Below, piece by piece: positions 11,301-24,129 of a DNA stretch of 64,000 bases. Origin of the DNA: Trebouxia sp. TZW2008 (taxonomy: Eukaryota > Chlorophyta > Trebouxiophyceae > Trebouxiales > Trebouxiaceae); contig BDIU01000065.1 of the NCBI GenBank assembly GCA_002118135.1, forward strand, positions 371,985 through 435,984, read 5' to 3'. The position numbers were made by a program, and so were the translations under genes. The notes beneath the pieces were generated by a model, which did not search any database, was not told the DNA's origin, and saw only the letters and a list, made by a program, of their open reading frames with translations. Positions within the stretch are counted from its first letter, which is position 1; every line of letters starts with the position of its first letter.

Positions 11301-14300
11301 ACACATTTTGCGCACTTGACATCAAAGCAAGGAACGCTTGACAATATCTGAGACTGGCAGCATGACAAGAATAGCTGCTGATGAAGCATGGCTGCAGGCT
11401 GGCAGCTCATATCTCCGTAATCACAGTCTACGGTTCACGGTGGGGTTGGGTTTAGTGTTTTTACAAGTTTGTTTTCTACTTTGATGTAAAACTCACTCTT
11501 TGGATGCACAGATGTAGTGCTTAGCGCTTCAGAGCATAGCCAATGACATTCAATGAAAGGCGGCAGCTCACCTTGGGCTTGAGGATCTCAGTGATGTTGC
11601 TGCCAGACAGGTCAGACACGCCCTCAAAGTAGCGCCCCTCTGCCTTGGCAGCTCGAATCTCAGCAGTCAGAGTACAAGCAAAGTAGCTGAAGAGCAGGTT
11701 CTGCCGAGCGACAGGTAGATCCAGAAGTCTGTTCAGGAAGCGCCTACAGCAACAGCAGCTGTGACCTGAGCACTTTGCCACTTAATGACCAGGCTTTTCT
11801 TGCAGACAACATGACAAGCATGTCACTGTAACTGCTCACTCTAGAGCATTGTAACAGGCAGGCCAGGTTAAGGTTGTCCATGATCTGGTACTTTTAAATT
11901 TGCCTAGCTTTCAGCCTATGACGCCAGCAACGTCCCATAGCACAATTGCACGCAATGTCAGTCAAGCTGTCCAGTCAACGACTCCAACAAAGTCTCGTGC
12001 CATGATTGCATGCAATGTCAGTCCAACTGTTCAGACAGTTTGGCTGGATGCGTATGGGCTGCTGCCTGACCTGACATCTCCAATGTCTTTGAGCTGATCC
12101 TTGTTGATGACTGTGCCCTCTTCAGCGACAGTATCAGATCTTGAAGCCCCAAGCCCAATGCCCATCAGGTCCACACAATCCCTCAGCTGGTCATGCAAGG
12201 TCTCAACTGCACAACAATTACAGACTGCAGCGAGGGATATCAAAGATGCTTGCCAACTTTCATGATGCAGAGAAAAACGCAGCAGGCTCAACATCCTGCT
12301 AGACTGCAAAGTACTGACCAACTGGGCAAACATATCAGAAAGAAGCTTTAGGGTGCTGCTTGTGTACTTCTGCATTTGAAGCTGATTTTGTGACACGAAG
12401 GGCAGAAAATTTGCATTAACGTAAGTTTCTGCCACTTCATCACTTGATGTTGAAATACTCCCACCTGCAGTGATCATTGCTGCAGCACTGATGGTGCCGC
12501 TATCAGGAAGAGAGGCGACAATGTCCCTGACATCATTTGCATTGCTGCCCTCCAAGACTTCTGCCAGCGTAACACCAGAGGGCAGCAGGGGACTGCACTG
12601 GATGATGCAGTCATACATGCGCCTGCACAGGCCATTCAGCCGACTGAGATCAAGTGTAATTCACAGGACTTGTACCACATACGTGTCATCTATCTTTCTG
12701 ATAGAGAAGTGAAGCAGGTATACTGCTTGAGCAAGTTTGTGTACCCAACAGATTGATGGCATGAGCTTCTGTCGTTTACCCATTTTGCTTAGCTCCAACC
12801 CGTAGCATGTTGCATGTTCTGCGCCTGGCAGAGACGCTTGGCAGAAATCCATACTACAAGCACTATGCATTGTGCACCTTTGACCGTTGCACATCAGCGT
12901 GAAAGAAGGTTCTACTGAAAAGGGCACACAGATTGCAAAGCGGAAAATGCTGCACTTTGCACCTGAGGGACTTGCGGCCAAGAGGGCTGTCAAAGTTGCT
13001 CTCAGACAGGTCTATTCCAGAGGCTGCCCTGCGATCCCCTCGTGTGAGAGCACCCAGTGACTGTAATCGCCGTGCTACTGCTGCTGCAAATCGCTTTTCG
13101 CCTCCAAGATTGGTTGCCACTAGCTTGTAGATTGGACCAGTGACCTGCATGTCATTGCACCAGAAGATGATCAATATGTGAACAAGCTTAACTTGTTCAG
13201 CCCATTGCAATGCCTTCCACAACCATGCTGCACTGCACAGCTGCTGCTGTCTCGTTGTGATACAGCAAAAATGATGTGAGAGAAAAGTGCAAGCTGCCTA
13301 GCTCAAAAACATGTTGTGCGCTGCATGACTGATTGCCACAAAGGACACCCCTCGTGCTGTTTGCAAGCACCTTGCAGCAGAGGCATGCTATGCAGGGCTG
13401 GCCTCTGACAGGGTTGCATAAAGGCAGCTGATTGCGCCTGCAAACAGCTAGTGGCTGTGTTTGTAGACCTGCCTGGCAAGCATTTGTAATGAATCTATCT
13501 ATCAATCTATCAAAAAGCATGCTGGTTTGGCTCAAAAGCCTTGCTGTATGCATGTGGTCACTGAGCAACTGTCTTGAAGCAAGCCAGTCTGTCAACGTGC
13601 TGAATCACTACAAATCACTGATCAAGAGTGTCACGACTTTGTTGTAAACGCATGAAGGCTGACCTGGTTGGAGCGGTGAGACCTGCCCAGCTGCTGAATG
13701 GCCTTGTCTGCTGACCAGGGCAACTCAATGGTAAGGTGCACCCGCCGTCGCTGATTTGCTGCAGCTGCAGAGGCATGCAAGGAGATGCCAGTACTCGCAG
13801 CATCTGACACTATGGCCACCAGCTTCTCCCCTCGCATGAAAGCGGCTGCATGAAATTACTGAATCACGACACTCTCCATTTCAGTGAACAATACTCCAGA
13901 TCACACTTGCGTATTTGGAATTGCATGTTGGCGCCAACATATAGCAAGTTTCACAATTTGCACTGCATCTCAGTGATCTGTACGATTCAACCCTCCAAGA
14001 CAAAGTGTTGGGTGATTCACATCGCGTCTTGAGCATTACATGTGATGGCTCACTGCATACAACATACAAAAGTAGGGATGGACACAAAGTCTAACCCCTG
14101 TGTCATATTTAGTGGTGCTGACTATGCATCAGCCCTGCAGAGTCCTCAAAGGGAGTCATGTCCCACAATGCACCTACTGTGTTGCTCACTGCGATGTCTT
14201 GCACAGCAAGCAGCTGCAACGTAGGCGTTTTCAGGACATGCAAAGCAATGCTTGCTATGCTGGCACTGGCAACAGAACGCACATGCTGAAGCCATGGCGA

Positions 14301-17300
14301 GATAGCAACGTCTGGCACAACTGATCAGAGGCAATGGTGACAGGCAATGAGACCAGCAAGTTACCTGTTTCAGACACATTGAGGGAGTCCATCTCTGTTG
14401 AGTCTGGCTTAGCTCTCAGCTCATAGAAGCCCCGTCCTCTGGTGTCAGCCACAACTCGTCCCCTGCGCCCAGTCATTTCAGCCACAGCACCTGCAAGTGC
14501 ATGATGTCCACAACTCTTGATGTTTCTGCCTGAGCATGGCTTGTGACAAAAGCACAATGTGTTCACTCCTGCAGGGTGCTGATGCAGTTGGCTTGCCCAA
14601 ACACACCTGGCGTCTGCCACAAGTTGTCCCCTGAGCGCTGTCATCTCAGCTACAGCACTTGCAAATGCATGGTTTCCACAGCTTCCAACAGTTCTGCCTG
14701 AGCGTATTGAAACTCTTGATACTAAGAACTATTGATAATCTCAAGTGCCATGTGTTGTGTATTACCTATCACGTATTGACTATCACATATTGACTGTTAT
14801 GCATGGTGACTCATTGATGACTTGCTGCCTACCTGGGCCGCCTAGTTGGTGCACAAGCTCATCCAGGAAGTTGGCTGGCAGGTCCAATGCAGCTATTCGC
14901 TGCAGCAGGCTCTTCCTGGCTGCTCTGCACTCTGGCACCTCTGGCCTTTCTGCATCTGCAAAAAGCACCAGCGTCTACAGAATCTTGTGAGGCCCGACAT
15001 GGGGCACAGTACACAATGCGCTGGCTGTGACCACAAGCACATGTGCGTTATATACAACATCGTGTGCAGGCTATGAGCAAAGCAAATGCAGCAGCAATAG
15101 GGCTTGGCCAGCAGCATGGTCTAACATGAGAGAGCAGCACATGCTGAGTGCCTACATGACCAGCCATGATGAGCAGAACTTGGTGTCAAACCAGAATCAT
15201 GTATAATGAGGGACCAGGCGACTGGGGATCTCAACATCAGCCCTGTGGCTATGTTTCATATGTGACTCTACAGTACGTCTCATTCTGGCATTACAGTTAC
15301 ATGGGTCACGCTGACCAGCTTTGCTGCATGACAGCACCTCACCTACAGCTGCATGCGTGGCACTTGGCGGCTTTGCCACATGTCAGCAGGACAGCAGGAT
15401 CCTGGGCAGCAAGGACACTGCCACGCCAACACAACTCGACAGAAAGACCACCAGATGTGAGATCTCACCTACAGGCTCATTGGGTCCAGGCTCGTAGCGC
15501 ACAGGAAAGTGCTGTGTGACAAAGCGTGACAGCAGTTCCCTAGTGGTGGAGACAAAGCCACACATCTGGTTGGGTTCCAGCTGCATGGCATCTGCTGCTG
15601 CCTCCCCTGTTGACTGCAGCCCTATGACCACAGCCTGGCCTGATGCCAATGCTGCCTGAGCCTCTGCTGCAACAATTGGCACCTACAGCAATGATCAAGT
15701 AAGTGACCAGTCAACTGATGATGGCTTCTGGCTAGCTGATGACTGTATGAGCCTCTGCTGCTACAACTGGCAACTATGGCAACAATGGAGTGTGTCAACA
15801 GTCAGCTGATGACTGGTCCTAGCTAGGTGATGACTGTGTGCAGGCTGCTGCTTGCTGCCCCGTCCCATGTGTATTGCAGCCCTATAATCACAGCCTAGCC
15901 TGATGCTAGCGCTGCCTGAGCCTCTGCTGCAACAATTGGCGCCTACAGCAATGATCAAGTGACTACGCAGTTCCAGATGCCTCTTTCCCGCTAGCTTGTG
16001 ACTGCATTCTGCTATTTGCGGCCAGCACTACGCTTGTATGCATGTCAATTGTGGCAATGCGCCCCAGTGTACACACGGTTTGAGGCCATCTCCTGATGCA
16101 GAAGAAGGCACAGATGATCAACACAGACAGTCACAGCTATACACTGGCAGTCAGACCTTCTGCAGACTGTTTTCACGTGATAAGATTAACTTGCAGCAGT
16201 CCACATCAAGTCTTGCTTTACACGGAGGGTGTGATCGATTCAAGTGATACCTTGAGAGAGACGCACAGCAGCTTGAAGAAACGCTGCTGTGCGGACCAAA
16301 AGGGCTTCCACACTTCACGGCTGGTGGTGTTGGTCTGCACAAGTGCAGCTGCCAAGCCCTGACGAAGACTTTGCCAAAGGTCCACAGATGCATCATACAC
16401 TGCCTGCTGAGCTGCTGTGAGGTTGCACTGCAGCTCCATGAATTCTGCCTGCCTGTATCAGGAAAGGGGCTGTTACATGTCGTTCTGGCTGTCAAGACAA
16501 TTCAGCTGGTGTGCCAATATGATCCTTTGAAGCTTGCTACAGCTCAACACAAATATCATTTGATTGGCAAAGTCATTTGAGTGCCTACTGGCCTTATCCG
16601 AAGCTCCTATGCTCCCGTGCAGACGTTCAGCATGAATGCCATAACACTTGTTGTGCAACTTTGAAATTCAATGGTGACTTGGTGTCTTTGATGCTGTGCA
16701 AAGACGGATACAGATATGCATGAGAAGGCTGTGCAGCATATTTAGCAGGAGCAGTCTTGAACAATGGGCCATGTGAAGCTTGTTGTTAGATACTGCCATG
16801 CACCCCAGCAGTGCGTGACAGCTGTGTGGATGCCACCGGCAATAGAACATTACAGTCGATGAGTTTGATCACCTGAATGAAAGCCCTCTAGCCACATAAT
16901 TGCCCTCAGCTTTCAGCTCCATGGCAAGCATCTCCATGAAGGAGACACCCCGCTTCTTCATGCTGTCCAGGAACGCCTCAAAGTCTGGGAAGGCAGAGCC
17001 AGATCCCCACAGGCCCAGGCGCGTCATGTATGCCATGTTCCCAACTTCAGACACTCCTGTTGCACTGCAGTACACTACCCTGGCCCTTGGAAGCATCTGC
17101 TGGATCTGAAGAACACAGCTGGCCACCTGTGTAGTCACCAAACATGCTTTTTCATGCTGTCTGGGATAGCTTCAAAGTCTGGGAAGGCAGAGCCAGATCC
17201 CAATAGGCCCAGGCGCGTCATGTATGCCATCTTGCCTACTACAGACACTCCTGTTGCACTGCAGTACACTACCCTGGCCCTTGGAAGCATCTGCTGGATC

Positions 17301-19218
17301 TGAAGGAGACAGCTGGCCACCTATGTGACCACCACTTGGGTCAGCCACCTTCTCTTGGCCACAAGAAAGGCTACTCAGCACGCAGTATGCATTTGATGTT
17401 TTTGCCCTGGCTGACAATGTTCTGTGTGACAGAAGTACAGGAAGATGCACTGCTGCAGCTGCGGCTTAAGTTCGATCAAAATGCAGAGAAGCAGCAGAGT
17501 GCACTGCATGCATTGCGCATGTTGGAAGGGAATTATGTGCTGACCTTGGTGCTTTGAGCTTCCTTTCCAGGGACAAAGTTCTTGGCCTTGTGACACTCAT
17601 CAAAAACAATGCAGCCGTCAAAGGCAGGCCCTCCGCACCAATCCACAACCTGCTGCAACCTGCCCTTGCCCTTCATTTGTGAGATGAGGGTAGTGTAAGT
17701 CCTGTGCTCAGCACACACGCAATCATTCCAAGAATGCTCACGCTGACGGGATCTATGCCCTGATCAATGTCAAGTGCGCTGAGGGAAACACACAGGCAAG
17801 AACTGAGTCTCTGTCTGCACAAAGCAGCATTCTGAAAATGGCCACAATGCCTGTCGTGACTAGTTGAATATTTTCTGTTGTTGGTGGACCTGGCAGCAGC
17901 ATGCTGAATGCATGCAGCGACAGTACTTGAAGGCAAGCAGCATTGGAAACAGACAAAACTGGCACATTTGCAGACGGAACATTTGCATGCTTGATTGCAA
18001 ATGTAGCAATGCTGTTGCTGCTGCTGCAGCAGTTCAAGCTTGCTCATGTTGATGCTATACATAGCTTGTAGGCCAACAGGCACAGAAAGTCTCGGCAGCA
18101 AGCTTTGGATTGCATGACAGGTATGAGCAAAAGTGCAATCTGCACCAATACCCTCGTATGCGATCCAATTGCAGCACTGCTGTGTACAGAACACCTTTCA
18201 AAGCTTATGAATTGCCCAGCAATGCCTTACATGAACAGCACTCCCTCCTGCATGTCCTTGGCCAAGCCAGTTGCACGAGTCTCCTTGTCCAAGGTTTGGC
18301 AATTGTTGATAATATTGAGGTAGCAATCCAGGCTGCGTAGATCACGCTCAGCATCATGATGCAAGTCAGAGCTTGTGCTCATCCAGATGTGCTGTCTCCT
18401 GTTGCGGGCAAAGTTGTCTAGTATGATGCCAGCTATTTGGCGCCCCTTGCCTACCCCAGCCCCATCCCCAATGAAGAACCCAGCACCTGTCACAAGCTTA
18501 TGTGTGCAGATGGAGTGTCATGTGCAGATTGCATGTTGACCAAGGTCAACTGTTGCAGGGAAGTATCAACAGCAATCTGACAGCCATGCAGTGATGCAGG
18601 TCCAGAGCATCCCAACTGTCCAGCTATGCAGCATGCAGTAGCAATGCCAAAAGCTGTCTCAAGCAGCAGAGCAAAGTAAGGCTCACTCATTTGCAACGCG
18701 CAACAGGTATTCTTTTTTTTGAGCACAGGCAATTTGACAGTCCATGCATTGCCTGAGAAGGCTCTTACGCTCGCCGCTTGGGAGGAACTGCTGATGCTTT
18801 GAGCAGGCATACAGCACCCCTTCCAGCTGCAGTTGGCTGAGTTTGCCTGAGCTGACCACATCTGCTGGAATGCTGTCCCAGAGAGGATAATTTGTGGCAG
18901 GCAAGGCAATGGCACTGCATCGCAAAGTAACATTTAGCTGGCTAGCCAAATGAAACATGGGAACAATACCAAATTAACAGATGACAGTAGAGGCGCAGTG
19001 CTAGATCATTTGATGCCTGACCTGAGGGATGTTGGCTCAGCAATGTCTCCTGGATGTGGTACACCTCGTGTGACTGAGGTGCACACATAGCTGGAGAAGA
19101 CATTTTTGCTGAGAGCTTCTGAGACACTTTCGTCTCCTCCGACTCCAGTCACGTCATCTGTTTCGTGCGGTGCTTTACTCTTTAGGTTTTGTAGCGCCTC
19201 TTGGTTGCTTGAGGTCAT
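8392..19218 (-). CDS. SBNO: Strawberry notch / FORGETTER1-type helicase with C-terminal UBA domain
   Basis: Nineteen exons: 19218-19022, 18914-18769, 18486-18231, 17701-17545, 17126-16873, 16452-16251, 15682-15469, 14955-14833, 14490-14365, 13845-13664, 13144-12963, 12643-12465, 12206-12071, 11743-11572, 10951-10697, 10240-10109, 9841-9679, 9364-9142, 8959-8392. Phases all agree and give 1288 residues. Motifs in order: [24 protein letters not shown] (Walker A); DECHKAKN (motif II); YCSATG (motif III); [24 protein letters not shown] (motif VI); the SBNO-specific [17 protein letters not shown]; and CRPNTG. SBNO proteins are SF2 chromatin regulators. Plant FGT1 keeps heat-memory loci accessible. 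The last exon adds TVLNFFKPI (PIP-like) and a UBA domain ([13 protein letters not shown]...ANWLLSG). The intron after 10109 uses a GC donor. Confidence 0.93.
9375..9451 (-). repeat. 5'-edge copy of SBNO exon 18
   Basis: Exon 18 begins [17 protein letters not shown] at 9364. Its first ~60 bases are repeated 87 bp upstream (acceptor at 9451) as [17 protein letters not shown]. Both keep an AG acceptor. Confidence 0.78.
14590..14658 (-). repeat. 5'-edge copy of SBNO exon 9
   Basis: The first ~60 bases of exon 9 ([18 protein letters not shown]) recur 168 bp upstream as [17 protein letters not shown]. The acceptor has mutated from TTGCAGGT to TTGCAAGT, so this copy is probably splice-dead. Confidence 0.78.
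15865..15950 (-). repeat. 5'-edge copy of SBNO exon 7
   Basis: The start of exon 7 (acceptor at 15682) is repeated ~260 bp upstream in the transcript, with an acceptor at 15942. Shared text includes TTGCTGTAGG...CCAATTGTTGCAGCAGAGGC and the following Ala-rich codons. A shorter shadow lies near 15745-15780. The copy lacks the downstream two thirds of the exon. Confidence 0.75.
17142..17320 (-). repeat. 5'-edge copy of SBNO exon 5
   Basis: This is a near-identical copy of the first ~175 bases of exon 5 (true exon 17126-16873), placed directly upstream in the transcript with its own acceptor (CACATAG). It encodes [20 protein letters not shown] and continues to DSMKKH, where it breaks off. Inclusion would not keep the frame, so it is a decoy or debris exon. 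Confidence 0.88.
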
Positions 19219-19785
19219 ATATCAAGCTTCTGGCGCGGCAGCATGCTTTTGAGAGCGTATGCTTAAACGCCCGCAAGCGCTGATGCGCTCCGGGCCCAAC
19301 GGCCCTAGAAACGAGCTGAGCAGCAGTGGTCGGCTCGTCAAGCGGCTGTAACTAAGCCTGACTTCAGTGGCCGAGCGTGTCGACACAGGTGATCGCAAGA
19401 TCGCCTCGCCTCGTCCAAAAGGGCACGCCTTTCGATTGCCTGATGTAGGGCACAGCGTTTTGTAATGATGAACCGTAATCACGCGAGCGAAAGGCGCCAG
19501 TGTCTTGTCGGCAAGAGCGTTCACTTGCACGCATAGGTCATGCGATGCATGCTGTGCATCACATGCACTAGTGACAAATCTGTTCTTCCAGCACTGCTCT
19601 GAGCATTGCTAGGCCAGCAGATTGCGAATTGTATTTGTGAAAGTGTGTTTAGCTTGCAAGGACAACGTGATCATTTGGGGGTGTTTCACTATGTCATAGA
19701 CTGCCTGCATTTCATGGACATATAGTCATTGCCACAGTGTGGCACATGTGATCAGCCTTGTTGGCTGGCTAAAGCATGTAAAATT

Positions 19786-19804
19786 ATTCTCTCTCTCTCT
19801 CTCT
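19786..19804. repeat. (CT)n microsatellite
   Basis: About nine CT units at the left end of the repeat island. Confidence 0.9.
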
Positions 19805-20039
19805 TGCCATGCATCGGGTCCTGTGCATGAGGCATTGCAGCTTCACAGTCAGAAACGACCATGAGAATGTATAGGTAATGCAGCCATTTTGTCTCAAGCA
19901 CTTGCAGCAATTGCAGAAATGGCTGCAATTTGTCCGCAGACTATTCAGGCAGGCAATCAGGCGCTGATCACAGCTGACAACCACATCAACATGCTTGAGT
20001 TGCATATATGCGCTCAATGCATTCTCATCCTCCAGAGGA

Positions 20040-20500
20040 CATGGCGCATAAGTAGTTGCACCAGTAGCTGTGCCAGCAACTGTGGCTGCAGCTGCGATTA
20101 ATGGCGCCAGTAGCTGTGGTTCAAGGTGCGCCAACAGCTGTGCCAGTAGCTGTGCTGTTAAATCGCCAGTCCACATACCAGTAGATGCGCCAGTAGCTGT
20201 GCTGGTAGCTGCATTAGTGGCTGTGTCAGTGGTTGTGCGCCGGTAAGTGTGCCAACAAGTGTGGCAGACAGTGTGCCAGACAAAGTGCCAGCAGCTGTGC
20301 TAGTAGGCGCGCCAGTAGGTGTGCCAGTAGGTGCGCCAATAGGTGCGCCAGCAGCTGTGCTGGCAGGTGTGCGATTAGCTGTGCGAGTAGCTGTGATAGT
20401 AGATGCCAGAGAGTGTGCTAGTAGCTGTGCCTGTTGGTGCACCAGTAGCTGCGCCAGTAGCTTGGTTCTACGAGCGCCAGTAGGTGCAGCAGTAGGCTGA
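20040..20500. repeat. 12-bp minisatellite array A1 (GCCAGTAGCTGT type)
   Basis: Degenerate tandem units of the form GCCAGTAGSTGY/GCGCCAGTAGGT. The dominant period is 12 bp, with triplet substructure. Confidence 0.9.
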
Positions 20501-20639
20501 GCACTGCATGGGCCTCAGCCCTTCCAGCAGCGCCTGCACATCAGCAAAAAGTCAACATGCTTGTGCGCATGAGCCATGCTAACCGGCTATGCATAGAAGA
20601 CCTTTGATTGCCAACTTAGCATTGCTTGCTGACTCATCT

Positions 20640-20860
20640 GTGCACCGAACAAAGGTGAGGGGTTAAACCAAAGATGAAAGTTACACCAGAGATGAAAGCT
20701 GTAAAAGGAACAAGGATTGTCCAAAGGAGGAGGCGTCACAATGAACACAAAGACTCAGGCCAAAGATGAGGGGTCATGGCAAAGCTGAGGGGTCACCCCA
20801 AAGGTGAGGGGTATACCAAAGATCAGGGCTCACCCCAAGGGTGAGGGTACCCATGCATGA
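20640..20860. repeat. Minisatellite array B1 (CAAAGRTGAGGGGTCA type)
   Basis: Repeats built on AAAGATGAGGGGTCACCCC/CAAAGGTGAGGGG, a different family from the GCCAGTAG units. Confidence 0.8.
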
Positions 20861-21079
20861 GGCATTTCAGCTTCACAGCCAAAAACGAACATCAGAATGT
20901 ATAGTTGCTGCTCCACTTTTCAGTTGCGCAGCAGCAAATGCGTAAATGGCTTTCATTTTGTCCAACTTTATATTCGGCAGGCAAGCAGGCGCTCATCACA
21001 GCTGAAACTCATGACATGCTCAACTGACATCTATGAGCTCAATGCACCCTAACCCTCACGGAGAAAAAGGCGCATATGT

Positions 21080-21540
21080 AGCTACGCCAGTAGCTGTGCT
21101 GGCAGATGTGCCAGTAGCTGTGACAGTTGCTGTGCCAGTAGCTGTGGCTATAGGCCCTGAGATGTACCAGTAGCTCTGATTCAAGGTGCACCAATCACTG
21201 CGCCAGTAGGTGTGTCTTGAGGGCGCCAGTCCATGTGGCTGTAGGTGCTGCCGGTAGCTGTCACAGTAGCTGTGCCTGTAGCTGCGTCAGTGGCTGTGTC
21301 AGTGTTTGTGCCAATGGGTGTGCCAGTGGGTGCGCCAGTAGGTGCGCCAGTAAGGGTGCTACCAGCTGTGTCGGTAGCTGCGCCAGTAGCTGTGCCAGTA
21401 GCCGCGTCAGTAGCTGTGCCAGTAGCTGTGCCAGTGAATGCCTGAGGTTGTGCAAATGGCTGTGCCAGTAGGTGCACTAGTAAATGTGCCAGTAGCTGCG
21501 GTTCTAGGTGCGCCAGTAGGTGCAGCAGTAGATTGAGCAC
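21080..21540. repeat. 12-bp minisatellite array A2
   Basis: Second array of GCCAGTAGCTGT-type units. It has flanks similar to array A1, including a shared GCAGATCAACAGT/GCACATCAGCAAA 3' flank and a shared GAACATCAGAATGTATAG upstream block, so A1 and A2 are duplicates of each other together with their flanks. Confidence 0.85.
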
Positions 21541-21699
21541 TGCAGGGACCACAGCCTTTTGCAGTCGCACCTGCAGATCAACAGTAATTCAACATGCTGT
21601 TGCGCATGAGCCATAATCATGGTCTCTGTACAGAAAGATCTTTGCTTGCCATCTGAGCTTTGTTTGCTGACTCATCTTTTTGTCAAGCAAAGGTGAGGG

Positions 21700-22210
21700 G
21701 TGACGGTGGGTGAGCCAGAAGCCGCGCCGGTAGGTGTGCTATTACACAAATCAGTAGGTCTGCCAGTAGCTGTGAGAGTACGTGTGCCAGTAAGTGTGCC
21801 AATGGCTTCGCCAGTAATTGTGCCGGTAGGCGTGCCAGTTGGTGTCCTAGCAGGCAAAGATATAGGCATGCCAGTAGGTGTTGTAGTAGGCATATCAATA
21901 GGCATGCCAGAGCTGCACCAGTAGGTGTGCACATAAGGTGCGCCAGTAGCTGTGCTAGCAGACGTGCCAACAGGTGTACCACTAGACAGATCAACAGACA
22001 TGCCAGAACTGGACCAGTTGCTGCGCATGTAAGGTGTGCAGACAGGTGTGCCAATACCCATGCTAACAGGCGTACCAGCAAGTGTGCCATAAAGACAAAG
22101 CACTCCCAGAACGTAGACCAGTAGCTGTGCATGCGAATTGTGCCAACAGACGCGCCAGTAGCTGTGCTAGTCGCTGTGCCAGTAGGTGTGCTGGCAGCAG
22201 TAACAGTGAC
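21700..22210. repeat. 12-bp minisatellite array A3
   Basis: More degenerate GCCAGTAG/GCCAGTTG units with interspersed ATRGGCATGCCAG variants. Confidence 0.8.
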
Positions 22211-23104
22211 CTTGCTGCGTGATGGCGTCATGCCCCAACTGATGCTGAGGAATGGAACACCAAGTACTGATGCAGACTGATGTTGTCCTGTTGACATAGT
22301 TGCCTGTGCTATGTGACGTGTCAGCAAACAAGCTGCTCGCTGCAGTCTCTATTGGGTCTCATGCACTCAGCTAGCAAGACTGTGTACAATTGGCAAAGTC
22401 TGCTATGAGGCAACTTACCATAGCAGTGAAGAGCGTGGTGTGGTCGGCAGACGGCACACACCTTGTTCATGCCACTGGCTGCGATTGTGCAGTTTCTAAG
22501 GGAGCAGGGTGGCAAAGAGATACGAACGCATTGTGAATGCGATGTTCTAAGTGGCACCTGCACCATGCACAACCAACTGTATAATTGGACTGGCAAGAAA
22601 CTGGTTAGAAACTGCATGCAAGCAGCTGTGTTGACTAGTAGCTGACTATACTGTCAACATGAGCACGTCCTACTGGCACCACTGTGTGCTGGTACTTTTG
22701 CCAATTGGCATGACCATAGGGTGACAATAGAACTGATTGCCCGAAACAGCTTGCCCAGGTCCTCAGCAGTCATGACTTATCAGCCAGCACTTGCATAGTC
22801 ATTCCAGTTTAGGGAGTATCAGCAGACAGCATATACATTCAACTCACTCAAATAGCTGACAGGCTGCGTTGTCGTATAACAACGGCATGAAGGCTTTATG
22901 GCCTTTTGAGTTAGGAGTGTCAGGAGGTGAGCCAACGGAAATGCAGTAGGAGTGCCAGTAGGTGTGCCAGTAGGACTTTACAGAGTGCATGCTGTCCAGT
23001 AGCACCTGTAGGCATTGCAACAGCTGAGCACATTTTGCTTCAGGCTATGTCAAGTGTTTGGCTCCACTGCTGTGCTCCAACAGATGTGGCTTTGAGTATG
23101 CCAG

Positions 23105-23870
23105 TAACATGTGCAGTAAACGTGCCAGTTGGTGTCCCAGCGCACAGACAAGATGATGCCACCTTGCAATCAGGCAGATTCGCCTGTGCCATTGCCTTTG
23201 ATGCAAGGCAGCGCTGCTGTCAAGTACTCACATCATGCATGAGAGCCTTGACATATGCACACAGCTCAAGCATGTCTAACTCCTTGCTGTTCCCATGTGT
23301 GGGTTCAAGCTGCATTAACCAACAGTCAAGAGGGCAGACCTGCAAGGAGGGCAATCTGGCGCTGAATGCAAGTGCACCTGTCAATTGAGCCATGTTCTGC
23401 ATGCTCAAAGCACTGGCTTCCGCTTGATGCACTTTGAGCCATTCAACAGAGCCCATGAGCCGCACAGGTTGCAGCACGCAATATCAGGTATGTGCCATAG
23501 CTTTGCAGGCCTCAGCCAGACATATGACTGTCCTGCAGCACCCACTTGGGTTGCATGCACACTGCAAGCTAAGGAGTACTGTCCACCATCATGACATGGT
23601 TCAGCTCCATATGTCAAGTGCCTGGCATAGAGCTATGTGCTATACATAGCCACACAGAGGCAGAACCTGGCTTGCTGGGCTGCCCAACAAGCACACAATG
23701 CATGGGAAACAAAAGAAACTGGAACCATTTGTGTCATCTCTGCGTGAGGGCCATCACAAACACTAATCTGCAGCAACATCTATTGATCAGGCGTGCTTTA
23801 TCAGCATTGTTGCAAAGACAGCAGCCATGCTGCAAATGAACATGTTGAATGCTTGGAATAGTGCTTTGTT
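23105..23870. repeat. Segmental duplication, copy 1 (carries decayed U6)
   Basis: Diverged copy of 26040-26790 in the same orientation. Shared blocks include AGATGATGC...AATCAGGCAG, GCCTGTGCC, CAAGGCAG...GCTCAAG/GTCAAGTACTCACATCA, GCTATAC...GCCACACAG and TGGAACCATTTGTGTCATCTCTGCG. Identity is patchy with indels, so it is not recent. Confidence 0.75.
23714..23788 (-). pseudogene. U6 snRNA pseudogene
   Basis: The minus strand retains GCAGATTAGTG, ATGGCCCTCACGCAGAGATG and ACAAATGGTTCCAG, aligned with the middle and 3' end of the U6 gene at 26682-26787. The 5' stem-loop, the ACAGAGA box and the terminal T run are lost. Confidence 0.82.
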
Positions 23871-24129
23871 CTACGCAGATAAACCACATGGCATAGCAGA
23901 GTGTACTTGAACGTCATGTGCAACACGTATGCATCTGGTGCTGTGCAGGCAGCGCTGCTCATTGGTTAAGTGCAGCGCTCAATCAGGGTCTGCCTATGGA
24001 AGCAGATGCTAAGTGATTGTGCATGTGGTGCTAGTAGAGCATGGCGTTGTCATAATGGCAAAGCACTGCCACACACCAGCTGTAGGTACCAGCTGTAGGA
24101 CTAGGGGCACTACCAATCGCAGAGTATTA

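Noticed and set aside
19222..19530. A 102-codon minus-strand frame upstream of the helicase start
   Set aside because: It stops just before the helicase ATG and has no homology signal; most likely 5' UTR/promoter.
20249..22327. Frames encoding Ala-Pro-Val, Gly-Thr-Ala or Cys-Ala-Ser repeats
   Set aside because: They are translations of 12-bp minisatellites, open in several frames on both strands. There are no splice or start features.
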